Below are positions 52,575 through 59,219 of a DNA stretch of 64,000 nt, piece after piece (the stretch's first letter is position 1; every line of letters starts with the position of its first letter). The notes beneath the pieces are model-generated. The model was not told the DNA's origin. It was given only the letters and a program-made list of their open reading frames with translations, and searched no databases. The DNA is from Sphingobacteriia bacterium RIFOXYC2_FULL_35_18 (lineage in GTDB: Bacteria; Bacteroidota; Bacteroidia; Chitinophagales; Chitinophagaceae), in NCBI GenBank assembly GCA_001829005.1, contig MIAG01000001.1:434001-498000 (forward strand). Reading direction: 5' to 3'. Both the position numbers and the translations under genes were made by a program.

Positions 52575-53939
52575 ATGCCAAAGCCACCCAAACATATCTT
52601 ATCTAAGTCAACCTTTATGTATGGCTGCCAGTGCCCCAAGCGCTTGTGGTTGCATAAATACAAGCCAGCGTTAAGGGATGAAATGGATGAAGCACAACAA
52701 GCGGTATTTCAACAAGGAACAGATGTTGGAAAGTTAGCAGAGCAATTGTTTCCAGGGGGAGTAGACGCGCGGCCAAAAGATAGTTTCTCTTATCAGCAAT
52801 CAGTAGCCGATACGGCGAAGTATATAGCGAAAGGACATGAAGTGATTTATGAAGCGGCATTTCAATACGAAGGGATGTTATGCGCAGTAGATATTTTGGT
52901 AAAGCAAAATGACCAATGGTATGCTTATGAAGTAAAGAGTACCACTTCTGTAAAAGCACAACATATACCCGATGCGGCATTTCAATATTATGTGATCACC
53001 CATGCAGGATTGGTACTGGCTGATTTTAGTATTATCCATTTGAATAATCAATATATCCGCAAAGGCGATTTAAATATACAAGAACTGTTTGCAGTGTCAT
53101 CCGTGTTAGAAGATATTTTATTGGAGCAAGATTTTATACATGAACAGGGCGAGAGCCTGAAAGCTATGTTGCAAAATAAAACAGACATGCCCCAAGTAGA
53201 AGTGGGCAATCATTGTGAGAAACCTTATCCATGCGACTTTCAGGGCTTTTGTTTCAAAGGGATTGAAGCTGACGAACCCGATTATGGTGAACCCTATATT
53301 AACCAAGAAGCCATACAAGCATTTGTTGAACAAATTGAATATCCAATTTATCATATTGATTTTGAATCATGGAGTGCAGCAGTACCAGAGTACGATGGAC
53401 ATTGGCCATACAGGCAAGTTTGTTTTCAATATTCAGTACATGTAGAAAGCGCAGCAGGTGCTGAGCCAGCACACTATGCCTATTTAGCCAAAGGCACGCA
53501 TAGCAGTAGTTTGGAATTTTTAGAAAGTTTGTTAGGTGTGTTAGGTGAAGCAGGCTCTATATTGGTTTATAACAAAAGCTTTGAAGCTACCCGATTAAAA
53601 GAGTTGATGCGCGAACATCCTCAACATACGGAAGCAGTTGAAAATGTTTTGGATCGACTACTCGATTTAATGCAGCCCTTTAGAAAGGATTATCGCTTAC
53701 CTGAAATGGAAGACTCATATTCTATTAAGTATGTATTACCTGCATTAGTGCCTGAGCTGAGTTACAAAGATTTAACCATTGGTAATGGCGGGGATGCGAG
53801 TACTGCATTTTATCAATTGAAAAATACGATTGACCCAGATGATGTTGAACGAACTCGAAAAGCTTTACTAGAATATTGTAAAATTGACACTTGGGCGATG
53901 GTGAAGTTGTTGGGGGTGTTGAGGGGGATAAATGTGTAA
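52575..53939 (+). CDS. DUF2779 protein: Cas4-like PD-(D/E)XK nuclease with predicted Fe-S cluster and DEDD exonuclease domain
   Basis: 454 residues. N-terminal GCQCPKRLWL contains Cys18/Cys20; the nuclease core shows Asp106 (CAVDILVK) and Glu119-x-Lys121 (YEVKST); three more Cys at 214, 220 and 226 (HCEKPYPCDFQGFC) complete a Cas4/AddB-type Fe-S pattern. The C-terminal DUF2779 region (about 258-454) starts with a DEDD-type IDFES (Asp262, Glu264) and continues to YCKIDTWAMVKLL. Family function is not settled; layout predicts nucleolytic processing of DNA ends. Co-transcribed with rmuC behind a WYL-type operator. Confidence 0.82.
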   Translation: MPKPPKHILSKSTFMYGCQCPKRLWLHKYKPALRDEMDEAQQAVFQQGTDVGKLAEQLFPGGVDARPKDSFSYQQSVADTAKYIAKGHEVIYEAAFQYEGMLCAVDILVKQNDQWYAYEVKSTTSVKAQHIPDAAFQYYVITHAGLVLADFSIIHLNNQYIRKGDLNIQELFAVSSVLEDILLEQDFIHEQGESLKAMLQNKTDMPQVEVGNHCEKPYPCDFQGFCFKGIEADEPDYGEPYINQEAIQAFVEQIEYPIYHIDFESWSAAVPEYDGHWPYRQVCFQYSVHVESAAGAEPAHYAYLAKGTHSSSLEFLESLLGVLGEAGSILVYNKSFEATRLKELMREHPQHTEAVENVLDRLLDLMQPFRKDYRLPEMEDSYSIKYVLPALVPELSYKDLTIGNGGDASTAFYQLKNTIDPDDVERTRKALLEYCKIDTWAMVKLLGVLRGINV

Positions 53940-53978
53940 ATTGCTTTAGTTTGAGTCAACTTATTTAAAAGATAACAA

Positions 53979-54308
53979 ATGAAAGAAACTGAAGAAATAA
54001 AACAAGCCCTAATAAATTTTAGAAATGAAAGAGATTGGGAACAGTTTCATAATCCTAAAGATTTGGCACTAGCGATAAATGTTGAAGCGGGTGAATTATT
54101 AGAATTGTTTCTTTGGAAAAATCCTGAAGAAGCTAATCGAGAAAAAGTTAAAGAAGAGTTAGCTGATATTTTAGCTTATGCCTTTTTATTGGCAGATAAA
54201 TACGGGTTTGATATCAAAGAAATTGTGATGGATAAGATTAGAATAAATGGAGAGAAGTATCCTGTCGATAAATCAAAAGGGTCTGCAAAAAAATATAATG
54301 AGTTATGA
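53979..54308 (+). CDS. MazG-like nucleotide pyrophosphohydrolase
   Basis: 109 residues. All-alpha MazG/dCTPase-type fold with metal-binding EAGELLELF (Glu46, Glu49 region) and EELADILAYAF (Glu, Glu, Asp). It would hydrolyse NTPs or dNTPs to monophosphate plus pyrophosphate. Its stop overlaps the next start by 4 nt (ATGA), so it is translationally coupled to the GIY-YIG/helicase/protease fusion. In defence settings, MazG-like enzymes deplete nucleotides or degrade signalling nucleotides. A TAGTTTG sequence about 27 nt upstream may be its promoter. Confidence 0.85.
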   Translation: MKETEEIKQALINFRNERDWEQFHNPKDLALAINVEAGELLELFLWKNPEEANREKVKEELADILAYAFLLADKYGFDIKEIVMDKIRINGEKYPVDKSKGSAKKYNEL

Positions 54309-56491
54309 ATTTTGTTAACGATTTTGAAGTCTTACAATTTGATTTTAATTCAAAACTTTTTGATAATTTTCACAGTCTACATTATGCAAAAGAGTTATGG
54401 CCAATTGTATATATTCTGAGTGATGGAGTTATTAAAGAAGCCTATGTTGGTGAGACTACTGATACTTATAATCGTATGAGTACTCACTTAAAAAATAATG
54501 CTAAAAATAAACTTACATCGGTTCATTTAATCACAAGTCAGAAATTTAATAAATCAGCTACTCTTGATATTGAGTCTAATCTAATTAAGTATATCTCGGG
54601 AGACGGACAATACAAACTTACCAATGCAAACCTAGGTTTGGCGAATCATAATTATTATCAAAAGAAAGAAGTTTATTGGGATATATTTAAATCTATATGG
54701 AATAGATTGAGATCTGAGGGTATTTCAAAACATTCAATTGAATATATTGATAATTCAGACTTATTTAAATACTCGCCATACAAAATATTAACAGTAGAGC
54801 AAAGAAATGGATTGCTTGTCATAATGGAAAATCTACTCAAAGAAGAGTATAAAAACTTCATAGTTGAAGGCGGTGCTGGTACTGGTAAAACTATACTTGC
54901 AATTTTTTTATTCAAATTATTGAATACGAGTAATGAAGATTTTAATTTCAAAGAATTTGGAGAAGACGAGGCAAAATTTTTAAAACTAATAAATGAACTA
55001 AAAGACAAATACCCTTCGCCTAAAATGGCTTTGGTAGTGCCAATGTCTTCATTTAGGAAAACTTTAAAAAAGGTTTTCAAAAATATCAAAGGTTTAAATC
55101 AAAATATGGTTATAGGTCCAGCTGAATTAATAAAAGAAAATTTTGATATTGTTATTGTCGATGAATCTCATCGTTTAAGAAGGCGTGTTAATTTAGGATC
55201 CTATTTTGGTGCTTTTGATGTTGTTTGCGAAAAATTAAATCTTAACAAGAATATCTGTAATGAACTTGATTGGGTTATTTTACAGTCAAGAAAAGCAATT
55301 TTTTTCTATGATGAGAGCCAGTCAATAAAACCATCTGATGTTAAAAAAGAAGATTTCGATTTTTTAAAAAGAAAAACTGATACAAAAATTAATTCACTAA
55401 AATCTCAATTCCGAGTAAAAGGAGGTAATGATTATGTTGAATATATTAATAACATTTTGAATTGTTCAATGCCCGAACATAACACTATTTTTAATTCTAA
55501 AGATTATGAATTTATACTATTTGATTCTATTTCAGATTTAATAGAACAAATTAAGTTAAGAGAAATGGAGAGCGGGCTCTCCCGATTAATAGCTGGCTTT
55601 TCATGGCCATGGATTTCAAAAAATGATAAATCTCAATTTGATATTAAAATTGAGAATGTTGAATTAAAATGGAATACTGTAAAAGATGATTGGATTAATT
55701 CAGATAATGCTATAAATGAGGTTGGTTGTATTCATACAACTCAAGCGTATGATTTAAATTATGCTGGTATTATTTTTGGCAATGAAATTACTTTTGATAA
55801 AGAAAAAAATGAAATTGTTATTCTTAAAGAAAATTATTTCGATAGGAATGGCAGTGTTGGTATTTCAGAAATGAAAGACTTAAAAAAGTATATTCTAAAT
55901 ATTTATAAAACAGTTTTACTAAGAGGCATTAAAGGAACATATGTTTATGTTTGTGATAATAATTTAAGAGAATATTTTTCAAAGCATATTCCAAATTTTA
56001 AAATTGAAAAAACACACTCTGTTAAAAAACAATTTGATGTAATACCTTATATTAATTCAGTACCACTATTTGATTTAAAGGCTGCGGCTGGAAATTTCAG
56101 TGAGTTACAGAAAGTCTCTGATTGTGAGTGGGTGGAAATTCCATCCCGATTTAAGCCTTCTAAAGATCTTTTTGCCTGTGAAGTCATTGGTGATTCAATG
56201 AATAAAGTTATTCCAAACGGCTCTATCTGTTTATTTCGAAAATACACTGGTGGTTCAAGAGAGGGGCAAATTGTTTTAGTGGAACTTACAGATATTCAAG
56301 ATCCTGATTCTGGTTCATCATATACAGTTAAAGAGTATAGAAGCAAAAAGAAGTTTATAGATGAACAGTGGAGTCATCAATTGATTCAACTAAAACCTCT
56401 ATCCTTTGACTCCAAATATTCTGATATTATTATCGAAGAAGATGAGTTAAGACAACTTAAAGTTTTAGCAATATTTGAATGTATCATATAG
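54305..56491 (+). CDS. GIY-YIG nuclease + DUF2075 (Schlafen-type) helicase + S24 peptidase fusion
   Basis: 728 residues, AT-rich. Domains: GIY-YIG at about 33-115 (PIVYIL, AYVGET, Arg57 in YNRMSTHL, Glu90 in LDIESNL); a DUF2075/PF09848 helicase at about 165-560 with Walker A GGAGTGKT (189-196), Walker B IVIVDESHR (Asp286-Glu287), FFYDESQS (333-340), SQFR (367-370), TTQAYDLNYAGIIFG (478-492) and LLRGIKGTYVYV (538-549); and a C-terminal LexA/S24 fold at about 585-725 with Ser631 in GDSM and Lys676 in YTVKEYRS, the Ser-Lys dyad of LexA-type self-cleaving proteins. No N-terminal DNA-binding HTH as in LexA. Coupled to MazG. Likely phage-defence or stress effector; exact system not recognised. Confidence 0.85.
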   Translation: MNFVNDFEVLQFDFNSKLFDNFHSLHYAKELWPIVYILSDGVIKEAYVGETTDTYNRMSTHLKNNAKNKLTSVHLITSQKFNKSATLDIESNLIKYISGDGQYKLTNANLGLANHNYYQKKEVYWDIFKSIWNRLRSEGISKHSIEYIDNSDLFKYSPYKILTVEQRNGLLVIMENLLKEEYKNFIVEGGAGTGKTILAIFLFKLLNTSNEDFNFKEFGEDEAKFLKLINELKDKYPSPKMALVVPMSSFRKTLKKVFKNIKGLNQNMVIGPAELIKENFDIVIVDESHRLRRRVNLGSYFGAFDVVCEKLNLNKNICNELDWVILQSRKAIFFYDESQSIKPSDVKKEDFDFLKRKTDTKINSLKSQFRVKGGNDYVEYINNILNCSMPEHNTIFNSKDYEFILFDSISDLIEQIKLREMESGLSRLIAGFSWPWISKNDKSQFDIKIENVELKWNTVKDDWINSDNAINEVGCIHTTQAYDLNYAGIIFGNEITFDKEKNEIVILKENYFDRNGSVGISEMKDLKKYILNIYKTVLLRGIKGTYVYVCDNNLREYFSKHIPNFKIEKTHSVKKQFDVIPYINSVPLFDLKAAAGNFSELQKVSDCEWVEIPSRFKPSKDLFACEVIGDSMNKVIPNGSICLFRKYTGGSREGQIVLVELTDIQDPDSGSSYTVKEYRSKKKFIDEQWSHQLIQLKPLSFDSKYSDIIIEEDELRQLKVLAIFECII

Positions 56492-56514
56492 CCTATTCCT
56501 CTTTCAGTAGCTAG

Positions 56515-56859
56515 CTAATTCCTAAACGCCCCATATTTGTAAAAATCGGTCATCACTATTTTAGCACTCTGGTATTCTTTCAATTCGTATGGTGGTGCAA
56601 TGCCTATCTCTCTTAGTTCCGACATTTCTTGTAAACGTTTATAATAGGCTTTGTTTACATCAGTTAAAGTAAAGGTTGGTTCATCATCTAGTTTTAGTAA
56701 ATGGTAACACTTTGAGAGTGGGCGTTTATCTAAATTAGAGGTTGGTTGTGGAATGCTAGTTGTTTTTTCAGCTTTTACGGGCTCTGGCTCCTTAGATAAA
56801 ATATAGTCAGCCAATCTTATCAATGCTACTACCCAAATAATTATCCAAATACCAGACAT
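56515..56859 (-). CDS. Small membrane protein with degenerate J-domain-like tail
   Basis: 114 residues from ATG 56859; an upstream TTG at 56883 would add 8 less plausible residues. N-terminal TM helix (IWIIIWVVALIRLADYIL), a Pro/Ser linker, then YHLLKLDDEPTFTLTDVNKAYYKRLQEM and ELKEYQSAKIVMTDFYKY, which follows the J-domain helix pattern (Y-x-L-L, then AY, then a later A...F) but without the HPD motif. Function unknown. Convergent with the fusion gene (24 nt apart). Confidence 0.55.
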   Translation of the reverse strand: MSGIWIIIWVVALIRLADYILSKEPEPVKAEKTTSIPQPTSNLDKRPLSKCYHLLKLDDEPTFTLTDVNKAYYKRLQEMSELREIGIAPPYELKEYQSAKIVMTDFYKYGAFRN

Positions 56860-57035
56860 AACCCCTTTTTTATTTATACACAACCTTTATTTCTGCCAAC
56901 CTTTTATATAATTTGATACAATGATAATTAATTCTATTTCAACTACAGAATCCTTACCAGAAATATAATTTTAGGCACGCTCCCCCAATAGGTTACATTC
57001 ACCCCCTTTAATTTTAGCTCCCTCAAATACATACC

Positions 57036-57405
57036 ATGCAAACACTAAAAAACATTCTCGACGCCGAATTAGATCGGTTAATCAGTATTCAACATTTTCA
57101 AGAACCTGCGGTGGGCGTGTCTTCTGGTTTTAAGCGCTGCTCCTGAGTCGGGTAAAACGGCGTTTTTGCTCAACCTATTATTAAGCATTACCGTTAAAAA
57201 GAAAATCCTACTCCTGAATCGGATGACTATGGGGTTATTCCCGATTCTTTAATAGAGCAGTTAAAAAAGATTGCTATCGATTTTAATGCCCCCAGGCTTT
57301 TCTGAAATGCATATTCGTATTCCGCTCAATCGTTGTGGCCCTATTACCACCGTGTACTTTACCGCTAATATGGAATGTCAGCTGGTGTATGAGGATGGGG
57401 TGTAA
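57036..57405 (+). pseudogene. Decayed DnaB-type replicative helicase remnant
   Basis: Broken reading frames show DnaB pieces in order. 57036 on reads MQTLKNILDAELDRLIS then SSGFKRCS and stops at TGA 57144. In the +1 frame from 57139 APESGKTAFLLNLLLSITV is a Walker A relative of ARPSMGKTAF. At about 57307 MHIRIPLNRCGPITTVYFT matches the KHRNGPTGTV region near the C-terminus. The centre is mostly deleted: the whole is only about 370 nt against about 1.4 kb. It ends at a stop followed at once by the 28-bp repeat. Confidence 0.65.
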
Positions 57406-57613
57406 TTGAAAGTTCAACTGTTCGGAATTTCCGAACAACTGCAGCAGATGGAAAAACTAGGGTTCTAACAACAGTTTAAATTGTTTAAACAAACAAAAAG
57501 TGTTAGAATAGATAGGTTTGAATCTGCTTAAAATTACATTTTTGCCAGCTTCTGTTTATGCGTATAATATTGGTGATATTACCCTGAAAATGAAAAATTA
57601 GGAAACTTTCGAT
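57406..57613. other. Gene-poor part of the island: repeat copy and palindrome, no gene seen
   Basis: Together with 56860-57035 this stretch has no supportable gene. It holds the first 28-bp repeat copy (57415-57442) and a GTTTAAA-TTG-TTTAAAC inverted repeat at 57474-57490. Short in-frame peptides such as QLFGISEQLQQ arise from the repeat and are not counted as genes. Confidence 0.6.
57415..57442. repeat. 28-bp repeat copy 1, core palindrome GTTCGGAATTTCCGAAC
   Basis: Identical to the copy at 59121-59148. The core is an 8+1+8 perfect palindrome, flanked by AACT on both sides. The two copies bracket the antitoxin genes at 57614-59009. Confidence 0.85.
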
Positions 57614-57877
57614 TTAGCGTTTTTTTACAAGATCTAATTCATATAGATTTTGAAGGTTTTGCCAAATGGTTGGTTCCATGTCTAATCCCTTGCCTATTAA
57701 ATCAGCGTGTTCAGGAGTAATTCCTCTTTTTCCTTTAATGATCTCATTTAGTTGGTCTGCTTGAATCCCTGATTTAATGGCAAATTCTTTCTCACTAATT
57801 TCTCTAGCTTCCAGTTCATCTAATAAAATCTCTCCTGGATGGATGGCTTTGGCAGGAGTTATATGTTTCGTTTTCAT
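57614..57877 (-). CDS. HigA-family antitoxin (XRE HTH)
   Basis: 87 residues. HPGEILLDELEAREISEKEFAIKSGI with an XRE helix-turn-helix, and KGKRGITPEHADLIGKGL and WQNLQNLYEL are typical of HigA/VapI antitoxins. HigB normally precedes HigA on the same strand, but only about 110 bp lie between this gene and the divergent Panacea-type gene, and nothing downstream encodes a toxin. It therefore looks like an orphan antitoxin or a regulator. Confidence 0.8.
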   Translation of the reverse strand: MKTKHITPAKAIHPGEILLDELEAREISEKEFAIKSGIQADQLNEIIKGKRGITPEHADLIGKGLDMEPTIWQNLQNLYELDLVKKR

Positions 57878-57942
57878 TTTTATAAAATTAATTCAAAATT
57901 CCATAATTTAGTAGAAATAATTATATATTTTTATAAATATTC

Positions 57943-57954
57943 CACTATTTAGTG
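57943..57954. promoter_or_regulatory. Palindrome CACTA-TT-TAGTG between the two antitoxin genes
   Basis: Perfect 5+2+5 inverted repeat 33 nt before the Panacea-type ATG; a related CATAATTTAGTAG lies at 57902-57914. Probably antitoxin binding sites in the shared divergent promoter. Confidence 0.45.
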
Positions 57955-57986
57955 AAATTTTTTATGAATTACTCACTAAAAACCCA

Positions 57987-59009
57987 ATGAACATGAAACA
58001 AAGAATTGATTGTCCATATTGCGATGGTAGTGCTAACCTTCACAAGGAAGCAAGGGAAATAATCTATCGTAAAGAATCTTTTAAGATAGTAGCCCATTTT
58101 TTCAAATGTGAAAAATGCAGTGAGGAATTTACCACTACAGAAGCAGATACTATTAGTTTGATGCAAGCCCATAACCAGTACAGGGAAAAAAATAATATTC
58201 CTTTTCCAGAAGAAATTGCAGGTATAAGGTCTAAATATGATTTACCTGCTTCAAAAATGAGTGAGGTTCTTGGATTGGGTGCCAATGGATATAGCAACTA
58301 TGAAAATGGAGAGATACCTACTCCTGCATATGGTAATTTAATAAGTGCGGCCTCTGAACCTCAAACTTTTATGAATTTTCTTGATAAAGCAAAGGATCAA
58401 TTTTCAGATAATGCTTTTAAAAAAGCAAAAGAAAAAGTTGCATATCTTATTCATGCTGAAGATGAAACCAATATTTTGTGTGAGTCTTTAAATGTTTACA
58501 ATAAACCTAATAATTATACAGGGTATAAAAAGCCTGAACCTTCTAAAATTGCTAATCTTTTCACTTATTTTATTAAGCATTCAAAACCAGATTTTAATGA
58601 TAAGTTGAAGCTTAATAAGTTGCTTTTCTTTACCGACTTTACTCATTATAAAAACCATGGTTCTTCCATAAGTGGTTTAAGTTATCGGGCTATTCAATAC
58701 GGGCCAGTACCTGCTAACTATGATAATATTTATGCTTACTTAGAAAACGAACAACTAATCAGTTCCCAATTTTTAAAACTTTCTAATGGCGGAGCAAGAG
58801 AAGTATTTCTTTCTAATGCTGAGTTTGACAAATCACTTTTTAGCGATGAAGAATTAGAAACACTTGCAAATATCAAAGTAAAATTCGCCAATATGTCAAC
58901 CTGGGACATTGTAGACTTGAGTCATCTAGAAAAGGCCTGGAAAGAATTAGAAGCAAACCGAGAATTGATAGGTTATCAAGACTATGCATTTGAATTACTT
59001 TTTTGGTAA
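57987..59009 (+). CDS. MqsA-type zinc-finger/HTH + Panacea (DUF4065/SocA-like) antitoxin
   Basis: 340 residues. Zinc-finger part with two CxxC pairs (CPYC, CEKC; about 9-42), a HTH region (SKMSEVLGLGANGYSNYENGEI, about 91-112), then a Panacea domain (about 190-300: KLNKLLFFTDFTHYKNHGSS, LSYRAIQYGPVPANYDN). Panacea is a promiscuous antitoxin domain that neutralises many unrelated toxins. In typical loci the toxin gene is next to it; here no toxin is visible within 57.6-59.2 kb. The 28-bp repeat follows 111 nt downstream. Confidence 0.83.
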   Translation: MNMKQRIDCPYCDGSANLHKEAREIIYRKESFKIVAHFFKCEKCSEEFTTTEADTISLMQAHNQYREKNNIPFPEEIAGIRSKYDLPASKMSEVLGLGANGYSNYENGEIPTPAYGNLISAASEPQTFMNFLDKAKDQFSDNAFKKAKEKVAYLIHAEDETNILCESLNVYNKPNNYTGYKKPEPSKIANLFTYFIKHSKPDFNDKLKLNKLLFFTDFTHYKNHGSSISGLSYRAIQYGPVPANYDNIYAYLENEQLISSQFLKLSNGGAREVFLSNAEFDKSLFSDEELETLANIKVKFANMSTWDIVDLSHLEKAWKELEANRELIGYQDYAFELLFW

Positions 59010-59120
59010 ATCCTAGTAAATTAACTTTCCTGAAATTATTGCATGTGAATTTTCTTGATATGAGCAACATTTAGCGAACGTATAAAAATGTGTTCGAAAA
59101 AGGGCAACTTGATTCTTTGG

Positions 59121-59148
59121 CAACTGTTCGGAATTTCCGAACAACTGC
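59121..59148. repeat. 28-bp repeat copy 2
   Basis: Exact match to 57415-57442 in the same orientation, with unrelated flanks on both sides. It lies upstream of the WG-repeat gene and gives a spurious N-terminal extension QLFGISEQL if an upstream start is chosen. Confidence 0.85.
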
Positions 59149-59219
59149 GGCCTAGTTACCTCTTATTAATATTATATAAATATTTCATAAATTTATTGAA
59201 CACCTTAAATCAGTGCTCT

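Noticed and set aside
57415..57442. dif (XerCD) site, because the repeat is 28 bp
   Set aside because: The inverted arms meet around a 1-bp centre rather than a 6-bp spacer, and two copies flank a small cassette.
59088..59219. Upstream in-frame extension of the WG-repeat gene starting at 59088
   Set aside because: It reads through the 28-bp repeat (QLFGISEQL) and the true start at 59220 opens a clear signal peptide.
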